Assembly: GCA_007123515.1 (NCBI GenBank) | Contig: SKKY01000155.1 | Coordinates: 1 to 26,201, forward strand | Direction: 5' to 3' | DNA from: Clostridia bacterium | Lineage (GTDB): Bacteria; Bacillota; Peptococcia; Peptococcales; SKKY01 | Length of the DNA stretch: 26,201 nucleotides | Part shown: positions 15,894 through 22,866 of the stretch, piece by piece | Numbering within the stretch: the stretch's first letter is position 1 | Layout: each line of letters starts with the position of its first letter | Made by a program: the position numbers and the translations under genes | Notes under the pieces: model-generated | Databases searched by the model: none | Told to the model about the DNA's origin: nothing | What the model saw: only the letters and a program-made list of their open reading frames with translations

Positions 15894-17227
15894 CTCATAT
15901 CACATCAGTTAAAGGTAAGGAAGCCTATGGAACATTAGGCAAACAGCTTTATCAGTTTGTAGATTTTTTAAAAAAGAATCATCAGACAATCTGGCAGATT
16001 CTGCCACTAAATCCGGTTGATCGGTATATGTCTCCCTATGCTTCTCCGGATAGTTTTGCAGGAAATCATTACCTGATTGATATAGAAGCACTCGATACAG
16101 AGGGGGTCCTTTCCAAAGCAGACTATGACAAGCTTATGGATAAACAGCCGGACCGATACAGGGAACATAAAGACAGGGCGTTAGTGAAGATCTATCAGTC
16201 ATGGATTGCCAGTCAGGATAACCAGGCAGCCCTTTTACGGTTTATGGAACAAAATGCCTGGTGGTTAGACAACCATCTTGCCTACCACGCTGAAAAAGCC
16301 AAAGAAGCAGTGCAGAGTCGATCTTTTGACGGACGCTATCGTGCTTTTTTACAATATATCTTTGCCAGGCAGTATAAAAAAATCAAAGAGTACGCAAACA
16401 GTCATGGAATTGTAATCTTTGGGGATCTGCCGTTCTATGTTAGTGCTGATTCCGCAGACGTATTAGCTAACCGTAACTATTTTTTATTGGATAAAAAAGA
16501 TCAGCCATTGTATCAAAGTGCCGTGCCACCTGATGCCTTCCAGGAAAATGGTCAGTTATGGGGGACACCGGTCTATGACTGGGATGCTTTAGAAAAGGAT
16601 AACTTTTCCTACTGGCTAAAAAAAATAGAGCGCCAGGCAGAGTTTTTTGACTATCTGCGAATTGATCATTTTCGTGGATTACAAGCCTACTATCGCGTTC
16701 CGGCTGATGCTTCCGATGCAAGAGACGGTGAATGGATTAACGTTCCGGGGGATGCACTGTTAGGAGTCATCACAAAAGTGAAAGGAATCACTCTGATTGC
16801 TGAAAATCTTGGCCATATCACTGACGAGGTTGACTATTTATTGGAAAAACATCAGATCCCCGGTATGAAAATTATGCAATTTGCCAAAAATGACCTTTAT
16901 GCCTATAAAGACAAAAAAGATACGGTGTACTATTCAGGGACCCATGATAACCAAACCTTATCGGGCTGGATTACCCATCAGTTTGAAGTAGGAAAGCGTG
17001 TAGAAAAAGAAGTTTGCTGGGATTTGCTTAAAAAATTGTACGCCAGTCGTGCCAATTGGGTGATCGTTCCTTTGCAGGATGCACTTTGTTTGGATGAACA
17101 GGCCAGGATGAATACACCGGGTACAACGGAACATAACTGGGTATGGACCTTTGATGGTGACTGGTCAGAATTAGAGACTGCCGGGAAAAAGCTGGGATCA
17201 TTAGCGCTTAGCTATCAGAGAGACTAA
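15851..17227 (+). CDS. malQ: 4-alpha-glucanotransferase (GH77, amylomaltase), no canonical start codon
   Basis: MalQ disproportionates malto-oligosaccharides by moving alpha-1,4-glucan segments. The frame is open from 15851 and the family N-terminus is fully present (RKSGVLAHITS, GTLGKQLYQFVDFLKK, WQILPLNPV, SPYASPDSFAGNHYLID). Catalytic residues are intact: Asp in LRIDHFRG (codon 16664), Glu in IAENLGHI (16802) and Asp in GTHDNQT (16946). From 15851 the product is 458 aa, close to full family length. No ATG, GTG or TTG lies between 15851 and ATG 16028, and a start at 16028 would delete the first conserved strand and helix. The best reading is a C-terminal fusion domain of the upstream GH13 protein, joined at the A9 run; an ATA at 15866 is a poor alternative. 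pgi follows after 12 nt. Confidence 0.88.
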   Translation, partial: KKTGDILSRKSGVLAHITSVKGKEAYGTLGKQLYQFVDFLKKNHQTIWQILPLNPVDRYMSPYASPDSFAGNHYLIDIEALDTEGVLSKADYDKLMDKQPDRYREHKDRALVKIYQSWIASQDNQAALLRFMEQNAWWLDNHLAYHAEKAKEAVQSRSFDGRYRAFLQYIFARQYKKIKEYANSHGIVIFGDLPFYVSADSADVLANRNYFLLDKKDQPLYQSAVPPDAFQENGQLWGTPVYDWDALEKDNFSYWLKKIERQAEFFDYLRIDHFRGLQAYYRVPADASDARDGEWINVPGDALLGVITKVKGITLIAENLGHITDEVDYLLEKHQIPGMKIMQFAKNDLYAYKDKKDTVYYSGTHDNQTLSGWITHQFEVGKRVEKEVCWDLLKKLYASRANWVIVPLQDALCLDEQARMNTPGTTEHNWVWTFDGDWSELETAGKKLGSLALSYQRD

Positions 17228-17239
17228 AGGAGGTTCACA

Positions 17240-18805
17240 ATGAGTAAAAAGATATTATTACTGGACAATGATATATATTTCGATTTTTCAAGAGCCTATT
17301 TGTCCATAAACGAACTGGAAGAATACCAGCCTCTTTTGGAAAAAGCGTTAAAAGATCTTGCTGATCTTGAAGCAGGAGAGATCGTAAATCCTGATGAAGA
17401 CCGAATGGTTGGCCATTACTGGTTACGAGATCCCGAGCTGGCCCCTAACAGTTCTATCGAAGACGATATAAAAGACAGCATCAAAGAAGTTTCCTCATTC
17501 TCCAAAGACGTATTGGAAGGAAAGATTCTCACGCCTTCCGGAGAACGATACGAAGGGCTTATCTACATTGGTATTGGTGGTTCAGCGCTAGGCCCGCAAC
17601 TAATCAATGAGGTGCTTAAAAATGAGAATACAATGGACATCCGTTTTATCGATAATACTGATCCGGAAAGCATCTATGATCTTTCACAGGAACTGAAAGA
17701 AGCCATTTCAAAGTATCTGGTTGTAGTGGCTTCAAAAAGCGGAGGCACAAAAGAAACAGCTAACATGATGCAGGAAATGAAACAACTCTTTAAAAAGAAA
17801 GGGCTCGATTTTTCAAAAAATGCAATTGCTATTACCATTGAAGGCAGTAAGCTTTATAAAGAGGCCAGTGCAGAGGGTTGGCTCAGGATTTTTCCGATCT
17901 GGGACTGGGTTGGAGGGAGAACCTCCGTGGCATCCGCCGTAGGACTATTGCCGCTTACCTTACTAGGGAAAGATGGACAGCAGTTTTTAAATGGCTTAAA
18001 GGCAGCCGACAAAGCAGGACGAAGAAGGATTCTAAACAATCCAATCTTATTTATGGCACTAGAAGCTTTTGTCAACAAAGATAAGCTTGATAAGAGGCAG
18101 CTTGTGGTACTACCCTATAAAGATCGACTGAGTCTTTTTGCCAAATATCTGCAGCAGCTGGTGATGGAGTCAATAGGCAAAGAAACGGAAACAGAAGAGG
18201 GGATGATTCACGAGGGTGTTGCCGTATATGGGAATAAAGGATCGACCGATCAACACTCCTATCTGCAGCAGCTCTTTGACGGTCCGAATAATTTTACGGT
18301 TCATTTTATAACCGTGCGATCCGGAAGAAATCCGGATGTAGTATTGCCAAACGGAAATTTAAGTTCCGACTACCTCCAGGCTTTTTATTTAGGCACAGCC
18401 AAAGCATTGTATGAAAAGCAAAGAAACAGCGTAACCATCAGCATTCCTAAAGCCGATGAATATACGTTGGGCTTTTTAATAGGAGTGTACGAAAGATTTG
18501 TCAGTTTCTATGCCAGTTTTGCCGGTGTAAACGCCTATCATCAGCCTGCTGTTGAAAAAGGTAAAGTGGCAGCTGAAAAAATCTTGGTTTATAAGAATAA
18601 GATTATTGAATTTATGGATGATGAGAAAGAAAAAGGGTTTTCAGTAAAAGAGTTGGCGGAGATATTACGCATTGATGAAAATAAAATTTTCTCGATTCTT
18701 GAATACTTGAAAGATACCCCATATTACAACGTTACGGCAGTATTTGAAGGAGAAGAGAAAGAGAAAGTCTGCAACTTCAGAGAAGTAAGATATAAGAGGG
18801 GATAA
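17240..18805 (+). CDS. pgi: Glucose-6-phosphate isomerase with a C-terminal extension
   Basis: Pgi interconverts glucose-6-phosphate and fructose-6-phosphate. In this operon it links glycogen turnover to glycolysis and gluconeogenesis. The 521-residue protein has the two sugar isomerase (SIS) domains, with YIGIGGSALGPQLIN, VVASKSGGTKETANMM, DWVGGRTSVASAVGLLP and QHSYLQQLFDGPNNF. The active-site lysine segment is AYHQPAVEKGKVAAEKI. About 70 residues follow this (roughly 452-521) and form a small predicted helical segment resembling a winged helix (FSVKELAEILRIDENKIFSILEYL) with a basic end. The common Bacillus-type Pgi of about 450 aa ends before this. ATG 17240 has an AAAGGAGG site. It is the last gene of the glycogen operon and converges on glk. 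Confidence 0.94.
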   Translation: MSKKILLLDNDIYFDFSRAYLSINELEEYQPLLEKALKDLADLEAGEIVNPDEDRMVGHYWLRDPELAPNSSIEDDIKDSIKEVSSFSKDVLEGKILTPSGERYEGLIYIGIGGSALGPQLINEVLKNENTMDIRFIDNTDPESIYDLSQELKEAISKYLVVVASKSGGTKETANMMQEMKQLFKKKGLDFSKNAIAITIEGSKLYKEASAEGWLRIFPIWDWVGGRTSVASAVGLLPLTLLGKDGQQFLNGLKAADKAGRRRILNNPILFMALEAFVNKDKLDKRQLVVLPYKDRLSLFAKYLQQLVMESIGKETETEEGMIHEGVAVYGNKGSTDQHSYLQQLFDGPNNFTVHFITVRSGRNPDVVLPNGNLSSDYLQAFYLGTAKALYEKQRNSVTISIPKADEYTLGFLIGVYERFVSFYASFAGVNAYHQPAVEKGKVAAEKILVYKNKIIEFMDDEKEKGFSVKELAEILRIDENKIFSILEYLKDTPYYNVTAVFEGEEKEKVCNFREVRYKRG

Positions 18806-18808
18806 CCG

Positions 18809-19798
18809 TTAGTGAAAACGCATTTGATTTTTTAAATAATACAACAGCCCGTGTATCGGAGCCTGATGGCCGTCGATGATATACACGGGTATTTTTTTTA
18901 ATAAGACACTCATTTTTTCACTTCGGGTAAAATGACGGATAAAAGTTTTGTGATCTAAAAAGGGAAGTAAGTGAGTGATCACACCACCAGTCAGATACAA
19001 TCCTTTTTTAGGAACCGGGAAGAGAGCTACATTTCTTGCCGAACAAGAGAGAATCTCAAAGAATAAATCGATGCTCTGCAGACATATGGGGCACTTTTTA
19101 CTCGCTCCTTTTGAAATATCTTCGGGTGCCTTTGTATTCCCATCAGACAGATAGGTATAGATTCTGCTTAACCCCTCTCCGGAAAGGAAGAATTCCACAC
19201 TAATTTCTTTATCCGGATCCTGCCTCTGGTAATAGTCAAAAAGACGTTGTTGATCTTTTGTTGATGGTGCAAAAGTGCTATGCCCGCCTTCACCGGAACA
19301 GATGACATACTTTCTGTTTTCAGACTCATAGGCAGCAAAAGCAGTGCCAAAGCCTGTTCCTACAGAAAGAACCGTGTAGCTGCCATCGGTTATATATTCA
19401 GAGGTGCCACCAATCCTTATAATATTGTCGGCAGATCCCGAATAAAGAGGATAGTAGGCAGTAGCCTCAAGGTCATTTATTAAGTAGATGTTTGTTTTTA
19501 TGGAATACCTAGGGAATCGTTTTTTGATCTCCTTTTGACTGATTGTCCAGTCTAGGTTCGTCAGCTTGACAGAGTCATTATTGATACTGCCTGCAGCCGC
19601 GATCAAAATTGCACTATAGTTTGTGTTCACAGATGGTATATGATCAATAAAGTGCTGCAAAAGTTCATAAAAGGAATCAAAATCCTTGTTAAGGTACGTT
19701 GTTTGATGCAGGGCAAGTAAATCTGGATCATTGGTACTTACATACGTGTGAAAAGCCGTCTTTGTTCCTCCGCAGTCAATTAATAAATAAAGGGACAT
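18809..19798 (-). CDS. glk: Glucokinase (Glk family)
   Basis: Glucokinase phosphorylates glucose to glucose-6-phosphate with ATP. This supplies Pgi and can salvage free glucose released by amylase and MalQ. From ATG 19798 the protein is 329 aa. The phosphate-binding motif is LLIDCGGTKTAFH at the N-terminus. Next come VLSVGTGFGTAFAAY and the Glk signature CSGEGGHSTFAPS, which separates this family from ROK kinases. The adenosine motif is LYLTGGVITHLLPF. The start has a GGAG site 8-9 nt upstream; a longer TTG start at 19816 would contain that site and is less likely. It is transcribed against pgi with only 3 nt between the stop codons, and divergently from the B12 operon. Substrate specificity is inferred from family and context. 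Confidence 0.9.
   Translation of the reverse strand: MSLYLLIDCGGTKTAFHTYVSTNDPDLLALHQTTYLNKDFDSFYELLQHFIDHIPSVNTNYSAILIAAAGSINNDSVKLTNLDWTISQKEIKKRFPRYSIKTNIYLINDLEATAYYPLYSGSADNIIRIGGTSEYITDGSYTVLSVGTGFGTAFAAYESENRKYVICSGEGGHSTFAPSTKDQQRLFDYYQRQDPDKEISVEFFLSGEGLSRIYTYLSDGNTKAPEDISKGASKKCPICLQSIDLFFEILSCSARNVALFPVPKKGLYLTGGVITHLLPFLDHKTFIRHFTRSEKMSVLLKKIPVYIIDGHQAPIHGLLYYLKNQMRFH
18848..18899 (+). terminator. Rho-independent terminator of the glycogen operon, inside glk
   Basis: A perfect 9-bp stem (CCCGTGTAT at 18848-18856, ATACACGGG at 18881-18889) with a 24-nt loop is followed by TA and eight T on the plus strand. It is 43 nt past the pgi stop but lies within the coding sequence of the convergent glk gene. 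On the minus strand the hairpin has no U-run after it, so glk transcription should pass. Confidence 0.7.
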
Positions 19799-19810
19799 GG
19801 TATCAACTCC

Positions 19811-19839
19811 TTGCAAAAAAAAATAAAGTTTGCTATGAT
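19811..19839 (+). promoter_or_regulatory. Sigma-A type promoter for the B12-riboswitch operon
   Basis: TTGCAA (19811-19816), a 17-nt spacer, and TATGAT (19834-19839) with an extended TGC just before the -10 make a strong promoter. Transcription would start near 19846, about 22 nt before the riboswitch. It overlaps the 5' leader of the divergent glk gene. Confidence 0.7.
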
Positions 19840-19850
19840 TTTATAAAATC
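19837..19850. repeat. 14-bp perfect palindrome at the cobT/glk divergent promoter region
   Basis: GATTTTATAAAATC reads the same on both strands and covers the end of the -10 box and the expected start site. It could be an operator, but it is also very AT-rich, so chance is possible. Confidence 0.4.
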
Positions 19851-19867
19851 GAAAAGACCTAAAATTT

Positions 19868-20036
19868 TCAGGTGCCATTAGTTGGAGAATAGGAAATCCG
19901 GTGTAAACCCGGAACGATCCCGTCGCTGTAATGTGGAGCATTAGTTAGATTATACCACTGTTGATCATTTTTAAATCAACGGGAAGGTTAATTAATGCGT
20001 TGAAGCTAAGTCAGAAGACCTGCCTGAATGTTTTCA
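19868..20036 (+). ncRNA. Cobalamin (B12) riboswitch
   Basis: The leader of cobT contains the conserved blocks of the cobalamin riboswitch in order: AGGTGCC near 19869, ATAGGAAATCCGGTG (19889-19903), CGGAACGATCCCGTCGCTG (19910-19928), and the B12 box TAAGTCAGAAGACCTGCC (20007-20024). A terminator hairpin follows at 20051. The B12-box strand GACCT can pair with AGGTC at the base of that terminator, a plausible antiterminator. Adenosylcobalamin or a related cobamide should therefore switch the operon off by early termination. This element fills most of the 308-nt gap between glk and cobT. Confidence 0.93.
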
Positions 20037-20050
20037 CAGGACTATGGTAA

Positions 20051-20086
20051 GGTCCGTGAGTTTACTCACGGGTCTTTTTCTTTTTT
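20051..20086 (+). terminator. Riboswitch-controlled transcription terminator
   Basis: A 10-bp stem (20051-20060 with 20065-20074, two G-U pairs) with a TTTA loop is followed by CTTTTTCTTTTTT-like sequence. Placed between the riboswitch and the cobT ribosome binding site, it is the expression platform. Confidence 0.85.
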
Positions 20087-20106
20087 AAAAAAAAGGAGGA
20101 GACAAC

Positions 20107-21195
20107 ATGTTAGAAAAAATTATTAAAGAAATCGCAGAGAAAGAAATGGATTTTGAGGCAGGAAAAAAAGCCGATGTGTATCAGCATGATTTAATTAAGC
20201 CTAAAGGAAGCCTTGGGAGACTGGAGGAAATATCTATCCGGCTGGCTGAAATGACCGGTGACCCGATGTATGACATCAATCAGAAAGAAGTGATTCTTTT
20301 TTCAGCAGATCATGGCTTTTCCAAATATGCGATTAGCGCTTACCCCAGAGAAGTTACAAAACAAATGACGATGGCCTATCTTCGTGGAGATGCAGGTGCC
20401 AATATAGTGGCAAAAGCCAACGGAGCCGCAGTGACCGTTGTCGATATGGGTATAGATGCCGATATCAATAATCCGCTTTTAATTAATAAAAAGATACGAT
20501 ATGGAACCGATGATTTTACAAAAGGACCGGCAATGTCGCTGGAAGAAGCAAAAAAAGCAATTTTAGCTGGTTTTGAAGTAACGGAAGGTGTTATTATTAG
20601 AGGAGCCGATATTCTTGCACCCGGAGAAATGGGTATCGGAAACACAACCTCAAGCAGTGCGATTCTTGCTGTTTTTGCTGATATGAGCCCTGAAGATTCC
20701 ACAGGACGAGGCTCGATGATTAACGATGAAACATGGGCAAGAAAAGCAAAAATTGTCGAAGATGCTCTGTTGGTTAACAAACCGAATAAAAACAAACCTT
20801 TGGAAGTACTAGCCAAAGTCGGAGGGTTTGAAATTGCAGGGATAGTTGGGGTATACTTAGCGTGTGCAAAATACAGAAAGCCTGTAGTAGTTGATGGGTT
20901 TATTGCAACGGCTGCGGCTTTGTGCGCAAAATTTATTGCACCCGGTTCAGAAAAATTTATGTTTACTTCACATAGATCCGCAGAAATACAGCATCGCTAC
21001 ATGCTGGAAGTCCTTGGTTTAGAACCTCTTTTTGATTTGAAAATGCGATTAGGGGAAGCCACCGGAGCATCAATTGCGATGCAGCTGATCCAAACAGCAT
21101 CAAAGGTTATCACCCAGATGGGAACATTTTCAGGTAGTGGGGTTAATGAAGCTGAAAAAAATTTAGAAATGGAATTAGAAAGAATTTCCAGGTAG
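20107..21195 (+). CDS. cobT: Nicotinate-nucleotide--dimethylbenzimidazole phosphoribosyltransferase
   Basis: CobT transfers phosphoribose from nicotinate mononucleotide to the lower-ligand base (classically 5,6-dimethylbenzimidazole), giving alpha-ribazole phosphate for the cobamide nucleotide loop and releasing nicotinate. The 362-residue length is normal. Seen motifs are LIKPKGSLGRLEEISIRLAE, ILFSADHGFSKY, GDAGANIVAKANGAAV, GEMGIGNTTSSSAIL, VDGFIATAAAL and FTSHRSAE. The catalytic glutamate sits in MRLGEATGASIAM at position 317, the same number as in Salmonella CobT. ATG 20107 has an AAAGGAGGA site. It is directly controlled by the upstream riboswitch. The gene alone does not show which base is attached, since CobT enzymes accept several. 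The next gene follows after 8 nt. Confidence 0.96.
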   Translation: MLEKIIKEIAEKEMDFEAGKKADVYQHDLIKPKGSLGRLEEISIRLAEMTGDPMYDINQKEVILFSADHGFSKYAISAYPREVTKQMTMAYLRGDAGANIVAKANGAAVTVVDMGIDADINNPLLINKKIRYGTDDFTKGPAMSLEEAKKAILAGFEVTEGVIIRGADILAPGEMGIGNTTSSSAILAVFADMSPEDSTGRGSMINDETWARKAKIVEDALLVNKPNKNKPLEVLAKVGGFEIAGIVGVYLACAKYRKPVVVDGFIATAAALCAKFIAPGSEKFMFTSHRSAEIQHRYMLEVLGLEPLFDLKMRLGEATGASIAMQLIQTASKVITQMGTFSGSGVNEAEKNLEMELERISR

Positions 21196-21203
21196 GAGGA
21201 ATT

Positions 21204-22244
21204 ATGGATAAAAAAATAGTTAATACGCAGGAAGTAAGAGCCTATCAGCCTAACGAAAATCGTTTATTTTTTTCAGCAGAGCATGATGAGATAGCAACGG
21301 GCATGACCAGTGATATCTATTTTGTAAAAACCCGTGATATTTTAAAAGCCTCAGGGAAAGAAGATACAGAGGTAACCGTTGAAATATTTGCCAGAGATTA
21401 CGGATTCTTTTGTGGTTTGCCGGAGGTCCTTAACGTAGTCAAAGGTCTTGATCTTGAAATCTGGGCATTAAAAGAAGGTATGTTTTTCCAGAATAGAGAA
21501 GTGGTTATGAGAATCAAAGGAAAATATTCTCAGTTCGGAGTCTATGAAACGGCTATTTTAGGAATCCTTGCCAGTTCTTCAGGCTGGGCCAGTGCGGCCA
21601 GAGCCGTAAAAGAAGCCGCCGGAGATAAACCGGTAATCATCTTTGGAGCCAGGCATGTTCATCCATCAGTGGCACCCGTTATGGAACGATCAGCTATTAT
21701 CGGAGGAATGGATGGCTCAAGCTGTATTCTAGGGGCAAAACTTGCCGGTCTTGAGCCTCGGGGCACGGTACCACATGCAGTGATGCTATTAGTCGGCGAT
21801 ACCTTGCAGGTAGCAGAAACCTATGATCAGATCATGCCTGAGGAAGATATGCGACTGATCTTAGTCGATACCTTTAAAGATGAGGCCGAAGAAACCTTAA
21901 GAGTTGCCAGAGCCATGCGGAACCGTTTGGAGGGAATCAGGCTCGATACGCCAAGCGAGCGAGGAGGCGTGACTCCCGGTCTTGTGAGTGAAATTCGTGC
22001 CAGGCTGGATATGGAAGGCTTTGACCATGTACAGATTTTTGTCTCTGGAGGTTTGACACCGGACAGAATCGTTGAATTAAAAGCAGCCGGAGCAGATTCC
22101 TTTGGCGTGGGCAGTTATGTCTCAGGTGCACAAGCCATAGATATGACCATGGACATTAAAGAAATAGACGGGAAAGCCGTGGCTAAAAGAGGCCGGATTC
22201 CCGGAATAACTTATACAGAAAGGCTGGTGAAGTATGAAATTTGA
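21204..22244 (+). CDS. Nicotinate phosphoribosyltransferase family protein
   Basis: This 346-residue protein belongs to the type II/quinolinate-like phosphoribosyltransferase fold. It is most likely a nicotinate phosphoribosyltransferase that makes nicotinate mononucleotide from nicotinate and PRPP. Marks include ATGMTSDIYFVKTRDIL near the N-terminus, EIFARDYGFFCGLPEV, IFGARHVHPSVAPVMERSA, the strand LDTPSERGGVTPGL, and the phosphate-binding end FVSGGLTPDRIVELKAAGAD with GVGSYV. ATG 21204 has a TAGGAGGA site. It sits 8 nt after cobT under the same riboswitch. Its product is the CobT substrate and its substrate is the CobT by-product, so it probably recycles nicotinate within cobamide synthesis. 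Specificity for nicotinate over quinolinate is inferred from the family pattern and the context. Confidence 0.87.
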   Translation: MDKKIVNTQEVRAYQPNENRLFFSAEHDEIATGMTSDIYFVKTRDILKASGKEDTEVTVEIFARDYGFFCGLPEVLNVVKGLDLEIWALKEGMFFQNREVVMRIKGKYSQFGVYETAILGILASSSGWASAARAVKEAAGDKPVIIFGARHVHPSVAPVMERSAIIGGMDGSSCILGAKLAGLEPRGTVPHAVMLLVGDTLQVAETYDQIMPEEDMRLILVDTFKDEAEETLRVARAMRNRLEGIRLDTPSERGGVTPGLVSEIRARLDMEGFDHVQIFVSGGLTPDRIVELKAAGADSFGVGSYVSGAQAIDMTMDIKEIDGKAVAKRGRIPGITYTERLVKYEI

Positions 22245-22497
22245 AATTCCATTTCTAAAAGGTATTGAAAGACGCGTCATTAATATTACAATAGCCTTAT
22301 TTATAGCAGTTTTTGCTGGAAGTGTCGGAGGCGACATTATCCGAAATATACAACCTGATTATAGATTTGCATTTATCAACGCCTTTTTTATCAGTCTGTC
22401 CATTGGTGCGGTTATGGTTATTGTAAAAAGCCGAGATAAAGACAAAGAAAAAAAATCACACCGGGACATAAAAGAAAAGAAAAGACGAAAAAAGTAG
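22234..22497 (+). CDS. Small two-span membrane protein, unknown function
   Basis: The 87-residue product begins MKFEIPFLKGIERR and has two hydrophobic spans, about residues 16-33 (VINITIALFIAVFAGSVG) and 46-64 (AFINAFFISLSIGAVMVIV). A highly charged tail rich in Lys, Arg, Asp and Glu ends in KEKKRRKK, probably cytoplasmic. I do not recognise the family. The ATG overlaps the end of the preceding phosphoribosyltransferase gene by 11 nt, which implies translational coupling and places it in the B12-controlled operon. A role in nicotinate, base or cobamide handling is possible but rests on position only. No terminator is visible between it and the tRNA promoter. Confidence 0.75.
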   Translation: MKFEIPFLKGIERRVINITIALFIAVFAGSVGGDIIRNIQPDYRFAFINAFFISLSIGAVMVIVKSRDKDKEKKSHRDIKEKKRRKK

Positions 22498-22512
22498 TCT
22501 TTCCCACAGCTA

Positions 22513-22542
22513 TTGACGAATCCCGGCAAACAGTGATACCAT
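22513..22542 (+). promoter_or_regulatory. Candidate promoter of tRNA-Leu
   Basis: TTGACG (22513-22518) and TACCAT (22537-22542) are 18 nt apart, with a TGA extended -10 element before the latter. The predicted start is about 10 nt before the mature tRNA. Confidence 0.55.
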
Positions 22543-22558
22543 AAAGCGTATTCTAAAA

Positions 22559-22644
22559 GCGGTGGTGCTGGAATTGGCAGACAGGCACGGTTGAGGGCCG
22601 TGTGTCTAACAGACGTGCGGGTTCAAGTCCCGCCCACCGCACCA
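22559..22644 (+). tRNA. tRNA-Leu (anticodon GAG)
   Basis: An 86-nt tRNA with encoded CCA. The acceptor stem GCGGTGG (22559-22565) pairs with CCACCGC (22634-22640), followed by ACCA. The anticodon stem CACGG/CCGTG encloses the loop TTGAGGG, giving anticodon GAG at 22593-22595 (codons CUC/CUU). A long variable arm (class II, typical of Leu) and a T-arm with GTTCAAGTC are present. Confidence 0.96.
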
Positions 22645-22652
22645 AAAATAGT

Positions 22653-22694
22653 AACCCCTATCGATACATTCAATGTATCAATAGGGGTTTTTTA
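22653..22694 (+). terminator. Terminator after tRNA-Leu
   Basis: AACCCCTAT (22653-22661) pairs with ATAGGGGTT (22681-22689), and the inner arms GATACAT (22663-22669) and ATGTATC (22673-22679) pair around a TCA loop. One C-A mismatch (22662/22680) separates the two helices. A T-run follows. The core resembles the hairpin at 23276-23326. Confidence 0.85.
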
Positions 22695-22716
22695 TGTAAA
22701 AAAAACAAAAAAAACA

Positions 22717-22741
22717 GGGTCAGGCTTTGGATTGTCGGATT
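22717..22741 (+). repeat. 25-bp direct repeat, copy 1 (REP-like)
   Basis: This copy matches 26015-26039 at 23 of 25 positions, in the same orientation; it starts GGGTCAGGCTTTGG. It lies 23 nt after the tRNA-Leu terminator. The GGGTCAGG start resembles short dispersed repeats linked to single-strand (Y1) REP-associated transposases, but that link is from memory and untested. Confidence 0.6.
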
Positions 22742-22866
22742 TTATAATAGACCGGCTGTGAATTTTTTTTGTAGATATCTATGTTTTGTAGATATAAAGC
22801 AAGTATTTTGGGTAATTTATATGTATTGAAAGAAAAAATGTAAGAATTATATATGGAGGTTATTAT

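Noticed and set aside
16028..17227. malQ starting at ATG 16028 (399 aa)
   Set aside because: Conserved MalQ residues (SGVLAHITS, FVDFLKK, WQILPLNPV) lie upstream in the same frame, and no ribosome site precedes this ATG.
20376..20816. 146-codon open frame on the minus strand inside cobT
   Set aside because: No family resemblance or ribosome site; the plus-strand CobT motifs fully explain the region.
22602..22829. 75-codon frame starting in tRNA-Leu
   Set aside because: It runs through the tRNA, its terminator and the repeat; no coding character.
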